From assembly GCA_013368315.1 (NCBI GenBank), contig JAACJM010000268.1, forward strand, positions 45,467 to 109,466: a stretch of 64,000 bases of DNA, read 5' to 3'. Under the pieces are notes generated by a model. The model was not told where the DNA came from. It ran no database searches and saw only the letters and a program-made list of their open reading frames with translations. Position numbers and translations under genes: made by a program. Position 1 is the first letter of the stretch. The number at the start of each line of letters is the position of its first letter. The DNA comes from Tetrapyrgos nigripes (Eukaryota > Basidiomycota > Agaricomycetes > Agaricales > Campanellaceae). This document shows positions 10,848-21,756 of the stretch, in pieces.

Positions 10848-11699
10848 CTATTCTTCCATAACTGCTTCTGTCGCTGTTGCCTTTGGACGTTTCCGAGGTT
10901 TCGGTCGGGATTGGGGATTTGGATGTGAAGCGTGCGAAGGGCCAGTCAGACTGCTGGAAGATGTACCTTCGGGCTCGAGGTCAGTGCTGTCCGCTTTTCT
11001 TTTCTTTGATGATTTCCCGCTCCCTTCAGCTACACCCATAGTTGAGTCTGTGTTTGAACTGAGAGCTCGGTTTTTGCTCTCCTCCTTCTTCCGCTTATTT
11101 TCCTCTCTCTTCTGTTGAGCTTGCTGATTCTTTGCAAAGAGAACCTTCCAAAGTTCACTGGCCTGTTTATCATGGTGTGCTTTACGGTATGGGAATAGCG
11201 GTGTTGGAGCTGTCAGCCAACGGGGCAGGACACGGCGTACAAGATGAGCATTATGGAAGGCATTCAGGTTAATCAGGAATCTCAATAAATGATTCCATTA
11301 CACCTGTTTCCTTGCGCTCTTGACGGCGATTGTGTTGGCCCGTGTCAGTGCATTTAGCAGTACGACAATCATGTTGAACGTTTTGCTCAAAAAGAAGATT
11401 CTACGGGGTCCAATTTCAATCAAAGAAATTGTTACTCATTGTAGAAGACTCACTGAACTTGGCACTATCACAAAACTGATCTCAGCGTGCCGGCAAAAGA
11501 CATATGGTAATTCGAAAAAGGTATCCTTCTGCGAAGAGACCTCAAATGTCTCCAAAATAACAATATTCATCTTTTCTGAGTCATTGGTAAGGATTTCATT
11601 GATGCGTCCGATAAGGATTTGATCCTGAATGTATAAATCAGTGACTCTTAAAGCAGACCATTAGTCTGGAAAAGTGGCTCACATTGATTGGGGACTTGT
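10848..11699 (-). pseudogene. Transposase-like gene, 3' part (downstream of the gypsy insertion)
   Basis: This is the C-terminal piece of the minus-strand gene whose 5' part is 23147-26351. Immediately past the TSD, minus-strand frames read GRINEILTNDSEKMNIVILE (about 11620-11540), then in further exons FLINLNAFHNAHLVRRVLPR and a lysine-rich coiled segment (QQAQQKREENKRKKEESK), ending at a stop near 10848. The order matches the C-terminus of the Agaricomycete family. The tail is low-complexity and basic and may be nuclear. Frames change between pieces through introns or decay. Confidence 0.6.
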
Positions 11700-11911
11700 T
11701 GTAACGCGTACTTCCTAATACGGACGACTATATAGTTTACATATCTATTCACACGCCTTCTAGTATATAAGCCACACTCGTAGTACTTAGAATCATCTAT
11801 ATTTTCTTACCACCGCCTGTCGTGCTTGTACCTAGGAACATTTATAAAACCTGTTCTGGCTTAGGTCTTGAGCATTGGGCTCGGTGAGAATACTTGATCA
11901 CACACCTTACA
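11700..11911 (+). repeat. 5' LTR
   Basis: 212 bp, TG...CA ends, identical by eye to 22935-23146. A TATA-like TATATAAG lies at 11764-11771, so the transcript probably starts in the second half. Confidence 0.95.
11764..11771 (+). promoter_or_regulatory. TATA box in 5' LTR
   Basis: TATATAAG about 65 bases into the LTR, repeated at 22999-23006 in the 3' LTR. Placed where an LTR core promoter is expected. Confidence 0.55.
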
Positions 11912-12059
11912 CTTTTTTAAGCCTTCAGTTATTGTTCTGAAGCTACAAGCCTGGGCTATTACCAGAGATACCTACGACGTAGAAATCCTGCGCCGTATAC
12001 AACCATTCGCACTATTACAGTGTTAAATTCCTCAATTCCTGAGTGTATCCTTACCTACC

Positions 12060-15000
12060 ATGAGTACTACGAATACTATACGTACTTCTACTCAATCTCA
12101 ATCTCGTCTACCCATCTATGCAGGGGAAGATGAAGAAAGCTCTTTGAGACCGTTGTTGGGTCCTGCTACTTGGACACCTAGACGGAATGGAGATCATTCC
12201 GCAAATGCGGCCGAAAATACGGATAATCAAAATAATTTGATTAGCCGCCCCGGATATTCGGGAAGAAGTTTTGATGAAGTAGTAAGCGCTAGGGACCGTT
12301 CCGATCGTCAGAACGTTGGTACCTCAGTGGAGCATCATCAAAACGCTGAAGCTGGACCTTCGTCAAGAGTTGAAGCCAGTTCACGAACCAATAGAAAATT
12401 TGAAAAATCTAGAAAGGACTCTAGTAGATCTTCACAGCAAGAATCTACCAGAAGTAAGGGCCGCAAGGGCACAAGGGTATCCGCACACGATGAGGACCCT
12501 CTGGATGATCAATCAAGGTCTGGTGACAAGGTGACTCAACGAGAATCTAAGTCCATGTCACCAACGCAGGTCGTTGAATACCAGCGTGAATTACGACAAC
12601 GTGCAATTCTGCAAACGTTACGAATGTCGGATTTGCTACGTTATAGTACATCCACTGTCCCGAACCAAAACGTAATAATTGATTACATTAATGGACAGGT
12701 GTGGTCGGTTGAAGAACCAGAATTGGTATTACCATATCAATTTGCTTCTGCAGCTGAGGCGGAACCTTACCGTCGACAATACTGCGAACCAGTGGTTGGC
12801 AGAAACCAAAATCGGTTTCAACCATTGAGGGAGAATGATCCTGAAGAACCAGGTGATTCAGACGAGCCGGATAAGTCGGACAATCGGAAAAATCCATCCC
12901 GACGAGAGGACGCTCGGAACAGACGGAGATCTTTGCCACAAAATAAAGGGGAAAGATTAAGTCGTCGATTCAAAAATCTGAAAAGGAAATACAACCCGAT
13001 GCCAACATCGGATCCACCAGACCCATCGGAAAGTAATGATGCAAGCTCATCCGATAGCTCGTCTGATGATACACATAATCCGGGACACCAACCCCGACAT
13101 AAATCTACCACACCATACTCGAGTCTTGAAGAACATTTTGAGTATAAACCTTCACAGTTATCTGAGCAAGAATGCCTAGATAACATTCTTCAAGTGTACG
13201 TGGAATTAATACACTACTACTTGCTGGATAAAGTACCAGCCGGTAACAGTGGTACTGCCAAGACGCTATTACAATCAATTCCGAAACCCGAGTATTACCA
13301 TGGGCAGGATGATATCATAGCGTTTGACGAGTGGATACGAAGTTTCGTACGCTGGATGAGTGTAGCCGATCAATGCGGACCCGAATCCAGATATAGTAGG
13401 AGACAAGGAGGATGGGTAGTGACCGCAATGGATATTACACGAGTCAATACGCTCTCTGTATTTCTAAGAAGCGAAGCTCGTCAATGGTTCAATGATGAGA
13501 TTGAGCAAACATCTACCTCAATATATGAGGAAAGACCCACCTTTTTGCAAGTGATCTGTGCATTGTTTAAACAATTTATTCATGAAAGATCACTTAGTAC
13601 TGTAGCAGATCGCTTCAAAGCGGTTAATTACACGGAGAATCGTGGTATTAAAGGAATTTTCCGAGACTTAATACGATTTTCGAAGTGCATGCCTAGTCCC
13701 CCTGACGTTTATTCTTTTAAACGTCAGATTTTCTTAGCTGTACCTATTCAGATGGCAAAAGAAATGACTCGTACGGTCACAGCGGAGCGGAATACTGTCG
13801 ATCAGATCATAAAATCCGGGATATCGTACGAAAAGGGACATAGTGCGTTCAAATATTATGAACAGGCCCGTACGTCTCGTGAAAAACGCGTGGAGGCGTC
13901 AAATCACAATGAGAGAAGACGCCAATCACCCCGTCGACTACAGAAAGTTGACGATCGCAGGTACAGTGTACCAGTGCATAACCGTGACAATCGGGGTAAT
14001 GCTCAAGGAAACCAACATCATAGGGGTCGACCTAATAAGGACGCACCACCTGTTGCTGCAAATAATCAACAAAGACCCTGGAAACCAAAAGGTGTTTGTT
14101 GGGATTGCGGGAAAGCTGGATTCATGCGAGGACATCCAGATTGCAAGAAACCTGGTCAGCCAAATGCAAACCGTATGTTTCGCATGGTTGACGAATCAGG
14201 TAAAGCAACTCAAGTCCGATTATTCCGAATATCGGCAGAGGAAGCCGTTGCTGAAACTTCAGCGGCAGAAATTCATAATGATGCCGAACCGTCAAATTTA
14301 CCAAACGACGACGAAATATGGGATCGATATGACAGTAGTGGAAGCAACAGCCACTTTGAAGGATCACAATACGAATCTGATACTGCAGATGAGGAATACT
14401 TCTCATCTGAGGCCCCAGAACAAATGGGATTTATGCATACATACCCTGAGCGTATGGGTATGATGCACGAAGAATCAGATTTAGATTCAGTATCGTCATA
14501 TGATACTGCATTGGGGAACTTATCTGACTCTGATTGGGAGTCCGATGAGTATTCAATTCACTCAATAGATACATTGAGTGATATCGAGAACATTGACAAT
14601 GCAAGCGATGCAAATTGGCTTGATGTTAATGAATATCTACGATCTATGAGCACCACTCAAGATGGTGGATACAAAGCCACCTTAGAGGCTTCAAAAGTCG
14701 AATTGCCACGGAGTAAAACACGTCCAAAACGGAAGGCTTCGGAAAATCGTTGCCTATCTGCATTTATGGAAATGAATGGTGTCCGGGCATTTGCATTATT
14801 CGATAGCGGCAGCACTGCTGACGCTATTAGTCCTGATTTTGCGAGAGCTGCAAATTTAAAAGTCTTTCGACTTGAGAATCCGGTCGTATTACAATTGGGA
14901 ACCAAGGGCAGCCGCGGAAACATTTTCTACGGCTGTGTAGCACCATATCGCTTTGGAAATGGTGGAGAAACCATAACTGATCGTGATTATTTTGATATTG

Positions 15001-15299
15001 CAAACATTGATCGTTACGATTTAGTTATTGGGACTGTATTCATGCGCAGGCATGGTATAGCCTTGGATTTTGAGTACGATGTAGTACGAATCCGTGGCAA
15101 ACCATTTCCTACTCTTTCTGAAGGGGAGGAAGTGAGAGAATTAGCTCGTCGTCATTCGAAAAATGTATCGTCTGATATACAGATAAAGAATAACGAGCAA
15201 TTGGAGGTGAAACGACGACCTCAAAAGTATGGCGTTGATAAAAAATGTCGTAAACCAGCCACTGAGTCCAAAAGACTTGGTGAGAAAAATTCTAAGTGA
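12060..15299 (+). CDS. gag-pro: Gag-protease polyprotein of the gypsy element
   Basis: A 1079-residue frame with an ATG about 150 bases after the LTR. Residues about 1-370 are charged and disordered. Residues about 410-520 hold a Gag/capsid-like core (YYHGQDDIIAFDEWIRSFVR, EARQWFNDEI). A basic stretch and a zinc-knuckle variant follow near residue 678 (CWDCGKAGFMRGHPDC, i.e. CX2CX8HX2C rather than CX4HX4C). An acidic linker spans about 735-870, then a retropepsin-like protease near 905-1000 with catalytic ALFDSGSTADAIS (DSG). It would form the virus-like particle, bind RNA and cleave the polyprotein. The frame ends at TGA (15297-15299) directly followed by CTAG, with pol in the same frame beyond. 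Confidence 0.92.
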   Translation: MSTTNTIRTSTQSQSRLPIYAGEDEESSLRPLLGPATWTPRRNGDHSANAAENTDNQNNLISRPGYSGRSFDEVVSARDRSDRQNVGTSVEHHQNAEAGPSSRVEASSRTNRKFEKSRKDSSRSSQQESTRSKGRKGTRVSAHDEDPLDDQSRSGDKVTQRESKSMSPTQVVEYQRELRQRAILQTLRMSDLLRYSTSTVPNQNVIIDYINGQVWSVEEPELVLPYQFASAAEAEPYRRQYCEPVVGRNQNRFQPLRENDPEEPGDSDEPDKSDNRKNPSRREDARNRRRSLPQNKGERLSRRFKNLKRKYNPMPTSDPPDPSESNDASSSDSSSDDTHNPGHQPRHKSTTPYSSLEEHFEYKPSQLSEQECLDNILQVYVELIHYYLLDKVPAGNSGTAKTLLQSIPKPEYYHGQDDIIAFDEWIRSFVRWMSVADQCGPESRYSRRQGGWVVTAMDITRVNTLSVFLRSEARQWFNDEIEQTSTSIYEERPTFLQVICALFKQFIHERSLSTVADRFKAVNYTENRGIKGIFRDLIRFSKCMPSPPDVYSFKRQIFLAVPIQMAKEMTRTVTAERNTVDQIIKSGISYEKGHSAFKYYEQARTSREKRVEASNHNERRRQSPRRLQKVDDRRYSVPVHNRDNRGNAQGNQHHRGRPNKDAPPVAANNQQRPWKPKGVCWDCGKAGFMRGHPDCKKPGQPNANRMFRMVDESGKATQVRLFRISAEEAVAETSAAEIHNDAEPSNLPNDDEIWDRYDSSGSNSHFEGSQYESDTADEEYFSSEAPEQMGFMHTYPERMGMMHEESDLDSVSSYDTALGNLSDSDWESDEYSIHSIDTLSDIENIDNASDANWLDVNEYLRSMSTTQDGGYKATLEASKVELPRSKTRPKRKASENRCLSAFMEMNGVRAFALFDSGSTADAISPDFARAANLKVFRLENPVVLQLGTKGSRGNIFYGCVAPYRFGNGGETITDRDYFDIANIDRYDLVIGTVFMRRHGIALDFEYDVVRIRGKPFPTLSEGEEVRELARRHSKNVSSDIQIKNNEQLEVKRRPQKYGVDKKCRKPATESKRLGEKNSK

Positions 15300-15303
15300 C
15301 TAG
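15297..15303 (+). promoter_or_regulatory. Putative programmed stop-codon readthrough site (TGACTAG) between gag-pro and pol
   Basis: The gag-pro stop is TGA followed by CTAG. The same frame is then open for 38 codons to the first pol ATG (15414) and on to 18917 with no other stop. UGA-CUA(G) is an established high-readthrough context in eukaryotes, reported for example for cryptic peroxisomal isoforms of fungal glycolytic enzymes. It would give a Gag-Pol fusion of about 2285 residues. Function is inferred. Confidence 0.65.
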
Positions 15304-18300
15304 ATGGTTACAAAACAAATCTTCGATCCAACAGTGTTCAGCCACCGTGGAGTCGTAGGTCAGTAACTATTGAGAATGTTACGGATGAAGAAAATGAAAA
15401 CTTACGCATAGGAATGAACCGTCAACTGCCAGTACTACTGGGACCAGAGGACGAGATAAGTATTGATGATATTGAGAATATCGTCAACGAAGTGACTTCT
15501 GGAGCTTTCTCGGATTCTAAACTGAATCAAAAGCTAAAAGAAGTGGCTGAAATGGTAAACGAGTTTGCAATGGCAAAATATCCAGAGCAATTCGTTAATC
15601 AAGTGGAAAATGGTTATAGAATTAACCAATATTCACCGGTAGAAGCTTTCAGAGCGGCTACTGAGAAATTCAAAGACCGTGTAATACACGAGAATATGAT
15701 ATCTGAACAGAATTACACCACAGAGGACATACCTCGTCTTAGACAAAAGTGGTTGGATAGCTGTAAAGATATTATGAGCGGAGTACCGGAACGGTTGCCA
15801 CCCATGCGAGAAGTTAATCACACTATACCTCTCGAGGATGACAACAAGAAATACCGTTACTATTTACCTAGATGCCCTGATTCCCTTCGTAGTCAGTTGG
15901 CTGAGAAGATCGCAAAATATACGCGATCCGGTTGGTGGAAACCAATGGCTGTTTCCAACGCCGTACCTATGTTGTGTATACCAAAGAAAGATGGTACACT
16001 TCGAACTCCAATGGACTGTAGAGAGCGTAACGCCAATACAGTGAAAGATGTTACACCATTGCCCGATCAAGATCGGGTACGCATGCAATGTGCTAGCAGA
16101 AAAATCCGATCTAAAATAGATTTATCGGATGCATACGAACAAATTCGTATAGTAGAAGAGGACGTATGGAAAACAGCATTCTCGACGGTCAGCGGTACAT
16201 TCGTAAGTACCGTAATGCAACAAGGTGATTGCAACGCACCTTCGACTTTTCAGCGTCTGATGAACCATATATTCCGAGATTACATTGGTGTTTTTATGCA
16301 CGTCTATCTCGATGATATATTTGTGTTCAGCGATTCAATCGAGGAGCATGAAAAACACTTATCATTAGTATTTGATAAGTTGCGTGAGCAACATCTGTTC
16401 ATGAAAGCTAAGAAAGTACAACTGTATGCAGAGGTACTGGAGTGTCTAGGACACGTAATTGATGATGCAGGTCTTCATGCAGATGCTGATAAACTGGCAC
16501 AAATCCGTAACTGGAGAACACCTAGAAATTATGAAGATATTCAAAAATTCCTAGGGCTCGTCAATTATCTAGGACATTTTTTACCAGATATCAGTGCGTG
16601 GACTACACCACTATCTGAAATGTCAAAGAATGGTCAACCATTCTTCTGGAGAGACATACACGATGTTTGTCTTCAGAATATCAAAAATTTGTGCTGTAAA
16701 GTACCGATATTGAAACCCATCGATCCACGAAATCCTGAGCCGATATGGGTTATTACCGATGCTTCGGTAACAGGAGTAGGGGCGATGTATGGTCAGGGAC
16801 CTACCTGGCAGACATGTAGACCAGCTGGGTTTATGTCCAAGAAATTTACGGACGCCCAGCGAAACTATCGTGTTTTTGAAACAGAAATGCTTGCAATATT
16901 GGAAGCATTACTGAAATGGGAGGACAAGTTGATTGGTTATTGCATTCATGTAGTAACTGATCATGAGGCCCTACAATTCTTCCAAACTCAGAAACGACTA
17001 TCGAGTCGTCAAATGAGATGGATGGAATACTTAGCTAGATTTGATATTGACATAACTTATATCAAGGGTGTCAATAATCGGGTAGCAGACGCATTATCTC
17101 GCTATTATGAGTCTGATACCTATGAAGAAAAACATCCCATTCACGAGTACGTGAATGCTGATATACGCCTAGATAAGTCAGGTGAAGACTTACCGATTGG
17201 CCGTAAAGATGAACTCAACGAGTTAATTGAGCATATTCGGGTGATGCGAAAAGCAATCGCCAAGGAAGCTGTAGAACAGCGAGATCTTGAAGCAGCTGAA
17301 ATGGAAGCTTCACGAGAACCAGAGGAGCCAGAAACACCTGTTATTGCTTCATCTGAGAATCCCACAGTCCTAGAATCTCGTAGTAGAGGAAAGGATCTGC
17401 TCACAACAATGGAAAGTTACCCAAACTTTTCAACAGATGTGAAGACTTATTACGAAACAGATCCTCTGTTTTCTAAAATTATTCAGAAACCAGAAGATCA
17501 CCCACGGTTTACAATTGAAAATGAGCTTATCTGGACTACCAATAGTGTAGGCGAGAAAGTTCTATGTATACCGAATTCTCCTAAGGGAGTAAAATCATTG
17601 CGTAGTCTGATAATTGAACAAGGACATCAGACTATCGGACATTTTGGTCCCCAACGTACCTCCGATTACATTCGAAGATGGTACTGGTGGCCAAGAATAT
17701 TTGGCATGACTGATGAGTTTTGCAAATCTTGCGAGACTTGTCATACAGCTAAAGGAAATTATCATACGCCAATGGGCAAATTACATACATTGCCTATACC
17801 GACGCGTCCATGGCAATCAATTGGCATGGACTTCATTGGACCTTTTCCAGAAGTAAAAGGGTATAACTACTTATGGGTGATAATATGCCGATTGACGTCG
17901 CAAGTGCATTTAATTCCCTGTAATACCAAGGACACAGCTATTGATTTATCCTTGAAATACTTGCAAGAAATAGTACGCTTGCATGGACTCCCAGAGTCAA
18001 TAGTATCTGATCGAGACTCAAAGTTCACCTCCACGTGGTGGCGCGAACTTCATCGGATGTTGGGAGCAAAGTTATTAATGTCCACTTCGTTCCATCCTCA
18101 AACGGATGGTATAACGGAACGAGCAAATCGTTCTATAGCTCAGATCTTTAGATCAACTATCCGTGCTGATCAGAAAGACTGGTTAACAAAAATTCCTATT
18201 GTAGAGTTTGCAATAAATTCAAGTGTAAACGAAACAACAGGGTTTGCACCCTTCGAACTCAATCATGGATATATTCCTTCTATGTTGATTGAAATCAAAG

Positions 18301-18917
18301 GGAATAAAGAAGTACCTGCAGGAATACGTGCATATGCAATTCAAGTAATGCAGAACTTATTCGATGCGCATGATGCAATCATCGCTTCACGTGTCTTTCA
18401 AACGCATAATGCGAATAAGAGACGTAGAAATGAGCCTGATTTGAAGGAAGGCTCAAAGGTGTACTTATCTACCAAGAACTTGAAACTACCAAAAGGTAGA
18501 GCTACAAAGTTACTTCCCAAATTTGTTGGGCCTTATACCATCATCAAGGCACGTCCTGGTTCATCAAATTATCAATTGGACCTACCAGACGAGTTGAAAC
18601 AGCGCCGTGTGCATGATGTATTCCACGTAAGCTTACTACGACCCTATGTGGAGTCTGATGCAGTGTTATTTCCGGGAAGGAGTAAACCAGAGCCATATGA
18701 CTTTGGTGCGCCACCTGATGCTGAAGAATTTGTGCTTTCCATCGAGAAGCATAAGTGGGACAAGAACTCGATTAAATTCGAGGTTCATTGGGCATTAGGA
18801 GATATTACTTGGGAGACCTATAAGACTGTAAAGGATCTGAAAGCTCTCAATGAATATTTTACACTCCATGGCGTCAGTCGTTGGGAAGATCTACCGAAAT
18901 CTAAACGAAATCGCTAG
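15300..18917 (+). CDS. pol: Pol: reverse transcriptase, RNase H, integrase with C-terminal chromodomain-like region
   Basis: Open from the codon after the gag-pro stop; the first ATG is 15414, giving 1167 residues. From that ATG: reverse transcriptase about 170-350 with IPKKDGTLR, KIDLSDAYEQI and catalytic YLDDI near 300; RNase H about 440-560 (ITDASVTGVGA, ETEMLAILEA, VVTDHEALQFF); integrase HHCC zinc finger near 738-780 (HQTIGHFGPQ, CKSCETCHTAKG); integrase core DDE (GMDFIGPF, SDRDSKFTS, HPQTDGITERANRS); then a GPY/F-like module (LLPKFVGPYTII) and a chromodomain-like end (IEKHKWDKNSIKFEVHW, TWETYKTV). It copies RNA into DNA and integrates it; the chromodomain would steer insertion to marked chromatin. 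The catalytic residues I checked are intact. Expression probably depends on readthrough of the upstream TGA. Confidence 0.95.
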   Translation, partial: LDGYKTNLRSNSVQPPWSRRSVTIENVTDEENENLRIGMNRQLPVLLGPEDEISIDDIENIVNEVTSGAFSDSKLNQKLKEVAEMVNEFAMAKYPEQFVNQVENGYRINQYSPVEAFRAATEKFKDRVIHENMISEQNYTTEDIPRLRQKWLDSCKDIMSGVPERLPPMREVNHTIPLEDDNKKYRYYLPRCPDSLRSQLAEKIAKYTRSGWWKPMAVSNAVPMLCIPKKDGTLRTPMDCRERNANTVKDVTPLPDQDRVRMQCASRKIRSKIDLSDAYEQIRIVEEDVWKTAFSTVSGTFVSTVMQQGDCNAPSTFQRLMNHIFRDYIGVFMHVYLDDIFVFSDSIEEHEKHLSLVFDKLREQHLFMKAKKVQLYAEVLECLGHVIDDAGLHADADKLAQIRNWRTPRNYEDIQKFLGLVNYLGHFLPDISAWTTPLSEMSKNGQPFFWRDIHDVCLQNIKNLCCKVPILKPIDPRNPEPIWVITDASVTGVGAMYGQGPTWQTCRPAGFMSKKFTDAQRNYRVFETEMLAILEALLKWEDKLIGYCIHVVTDHEALQFFQTQKRLSSRQMRWMEYLARFDIDITYIKGVNNRVADALSRYYESDTYEEKHPIHEYVNADIRLDKSGEDLPIGRKDELNELIEHIRVMRKAIAKEAVEQRDLEAAEMEASREPEEPETPVIASSENPTVLESRSRGKDLLTTMESYPNFSTDVKTYYETDPLFSKIIQKPEDHPRFTIENELIWTTNSVGEKVLCIPNSPKGVKSLRSLIIEQGHQTIGHFGPQRTSDYIRRWYWWPRIFGMTDEFCKSCETCHTAKGNYHTPMGKLHTLPIPTRPWQSIGMDFIGPFPEVKGYNYLWVIICRLTSQVHLIPCNTKDTAIDLSLKYLQEIVRLHGLPESIVSDRDSKFTSTWWRELHRMLGAKLLMSTSFHPQTDGITERANRSIAQIFRSTIRADQKDWLTKIPIVEFAINSSVNETTGFAPFELNHGYIPSMLIEIKGNKEVPAGIRAYAIQVMQNLFDAHDAIIASRVFQTHNANKRRRNEPDLKEGSKVYLSTKNLKLPKGRATKLLPKFVGPYTIIKARPGSSNYQLDLPDELKQRRVHDVFHVSLLRPYVESDAVLFPGRSKPEPYDFGAPPDAEEFVLSIEKHKWDKNSIKFEVHWALGDITWETYKTVKDLKALNEYFTLHGVSRWEDLPKSKRNR

Positions 18918-19043
18918 ATCGGTAACCCTTTAGGCTATCGGCAGCCGCAGAAAATTTTCTGTGGCCGTATAAAAAACTAGAGGAACATAGAAAAATGATA
19001 TCTCATTTTACTACCTCCCCTCGTCTCTATCATTGCATCGACT

Positions 19044-20104
19044 ATGTCCAAAGTGTACCAAGATAACGACGTGATGATGGCTGATGCCAACAGCGCCCAG
19101 AACGGTGCTATGTACGGCATGATGCCGCATACAGCGATGCCCTATCCAGGGTATGCAATGTATGGACCCAACTACAGTATGTAACGCTTTGTATGAAGGG
19201 AATTTTTTCTGATTAGCGTTGTGACGCCTCTTCTGAAGGGGAGGGACCTCAGGGTGTTTTTCCGCAGCCTTATAACGGCAATCCATTCTTTCAACCTCCT
19301 TATATTCCCCATCCATACCATATTCATCATTCCCAAATGCCGGTAAATACGTACAACAACGTAGATCAATCCGTACCTGTACCGGCTTCTATTCCAAATA
19401 CTATGCCTTCCACTGAACATGTGGTCGAGAATCCTACATCTTCAGCACATACTAGTGCTGCTGAAAACCCTGAGCCTACGCTCGGTGATCGATGGGTAGT
19501 ACACCCTACCTTATTTTCCAAAATCCACATTCATTCTGATGGATCGAGCTGCGAAAGTTACTTGGAACACGAGTTAATCGCCGCTACTACCAATGATCCA
19601 TCATATGAAGAAGCAATATCCGTTCTCCACACGCGAGCTACGAATCAATTCTTCCAGCAGCAACGTCGTAACAAGGAAAATACGTCCAACGTTGCTGCTG
19701 AGTCTACAATCCGAAAGGATAAGCAGAAAGCACGAGACTCTGCTCACCCTTACCCTGACCGTCGTGGTCAGAAGAATAATACGTCGAAGCATAAATCCAC
19801 TTCCGATTCCAATCCGACGACTTCTCCCGCAGCTACTAGCTCAGCTCCAGCTCCAACTATTACGAAAATTGTTGAAGTTGATACCCCATTGGTCAATCTC
19901 GATCTTGGCATGATTGACCCATCTCCGATCAATTCGGCTGTCGAACGCTTTGTATATGGCCGTAATATTCATGCTCGTATTGATACGGGTGCAGCGTTTG
20001 GGTTTCGTTGGGACACCTCTAATGGTGATCTTCTCGAGGCTCGACCTAGTTCCAATTATACGGGACAAGAAGCTTTGATACCTATTGAAGCTTCATCATT
20101 CCGT
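19044..20104 (+). CDS. Accessory frame of the gypsy element, N-terminal part (interrupted)
   Basis: Starting at ATG 19044, a Met/Tyr/Pro-rich segment (DVMMADANSAQ, MYGMMPHTAMPYPG) runs into an intron-like gap (about 19178-19216), though the splice phases do not fit neatly. The frame continues from about 19218 to 20104: Pro/His-rich, then GDRWVVHPTLFSKIHIHSDG, a polar Ser/Thr/Lys-rich middle and IDTGAAFGFRWDTS. The DTGA is reminiscent of an aspartic-protease signature, but no second motif supports that. The frame would stop at 20126-20128 inside the nested insertion. The natural continuation lies at 21757-22815, reached in frame if 20105-21756 is removed. I recognise no family; being inside the LTRs it is a third gene of the retroelement. 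Confidence 0.55.
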
Positions 20105-21755
20105 CACCACAAAAATGTACAGAAGTAAACATACCCTTATACGGTCCGTTTTCGGATATATTCCTCGTATAAATAATGCCAGAATATATAAGTATTTATG
20201 ACTATCGCGTGGTTTATAGACGGTATGTAGACGGTATGTAGACGGTATACATTCCGCCGTTTTTTAGATGAGGGATATATGCGAAGATGAGGAATATATG
20301 CAAAAACGAAGCATATATGCGAAAGTGAGGCATATATGCGAAAATGAGGCATATATTCAAAGACAAGGAATATATGCAAAGTCGAGGCATATAAGGAAGC
20401 ACATCTGAAAGAGCGAGACATATATTGCAGACTTGCATTCGGCCTGGATAAAGATTTGACTTCAATTATGAGTATCTACATACATGGTACATACAAAGGT
20501 ACTAAGTACAAGCGCTGGATGAGGCTCTGAGTCCTATCGTTGTGTATGCATCAACCTGTCAGTGAGAACGCTAAGGGTAAAGAAAGAAAACACGCGCACC
20601 TTCGCTCAAACGGCGGCAGGGATGACATTGACACACGCGTTGAGGAGAAAACGACACTCGAGCACCAGTTTGAAGACTACGAAGAAGGACGGACCATGAG
20701 TGAAGGCTCCGAAGATCGTAAGGGGTTAGATTACTTCAAAGTACTGAGTATATGCGCGTAACCTATACAAAAAAGATGAGATTATGCCGAAAAACAAGGT
20801 GTGAGACTCACTAAGAACGTTTTACGGAAGCAGGGCAGGATGACGCGTCAACGCATCAACAGCGATGTCGCACTGTCATATGTACAAGCTTGTCAGTGAA
20901 AACAGCGAGGGCGAAGAAAGCGAATACACGTACTTTTGCTTGATCACACATGCCCTTGCCATGACCCCACCTCATCTTCCAGTCGTCTTGTCTACCGTAT
21001 AGTCCTTCGTCGAGTCAGGCAACCAGCGTTGCTTTTGCAATGTCCGAGCGGGTTTGGCGTGTGCGCAGATATTTATCCAGCAAGGCGTTTACATCGTGAC
21101 AGCGAATTCGCTGCTGTGATCATGGAGTAGAGCGTTGGGAAGAGAGGAGAGAAGAAGTAATGGTGGTGGTGGTAAGGGATGAAGAAAGTCTATGATGTCG
21201 ATACGATTTTTGACGCGTCTTTATAAGCGGCGTTTCAGTCGGAGTTTGGAATGACTCACGCGCGACGCGCGTCGCGACTTGCTTGTCTTTCCATCCTGGG
21301 ATCCGGTTGAGTCCTCGGCATAAGTAGCACCTCACTCTAACGGTATCGTATCTTGATTCCAGGACCTCAATAATGTCTCGGTGTGGACCCGAGATGTGCC
21401 TCTGATATGTACAGTAAGCACATTTTGTACTTCGGTATTCGGAAAGCTACTAATGAATATACTCCAACATATGTACGGAATATTCCCTGTTTTTCAATAC
21501 CTGGGAAAGCGCCCTAAGTAAGACCCAATTATCCCTAAAGTAAGCCGTATATATCACTGATACATACCCTCATTTTCATTACATTCAAAAACAGCAGAAT
21601 ATATGTGAATATATACTACCGTTTTGAAAATATGCGAAAACGGGGGTATGCATACAGTAAACTTGCACCAAATATTTTCCCGTTTTTAAAACGAGGAATA
21701 TATGGGTTCATATTCATCGTTTCTGCATATATACTTTTGTCAGTTTTTGTGGTGG
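20105..21755. mobile_element. Nested TIR-type insertion inside the accessory frame
   Basis: The ends match as inverted repeats: left CACCACAAAAATGTACAGAA, right (reverse complement) CACCACAAAAACTGACAAAA, 19 of 23 positions including the shared GTA after each. Both ends have words such as TATATTCCTCGT, and the left subterminal zone holds a 19-bp degenerate tandem repeat (20267-20399). The flanks TCATTCCGT (20096-20104) and TCATGGCCGT (21756-21765) resemble a damaged duplication but do not match exactly. No transposase is visible. Removing the block joins the accessory frame at a codon boundary. Superfamily unresolved; MULE-like is possible. Confidence 0.6.
20267..20399. repeat. Degenerate 19-bp tandem repeat, seven units
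   Basis: Units vary around GATGAGGCATATATGCGAA, for example GATGAGGGATATATGCGAA, AGTGAGGCATATATGCGAA and GACAAGGAATATATGCAAA. Related words occur near the other end of the nested element (21593-21720). Confidence 0.8.
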
Positions 21756-21756
21756 T

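Noticed and set aside
19877..20020. Second aspartic protease (IDTGA) in the accessory frame
   Set aside because: A single DTGA without the flap or the second conserved segment is not enough.
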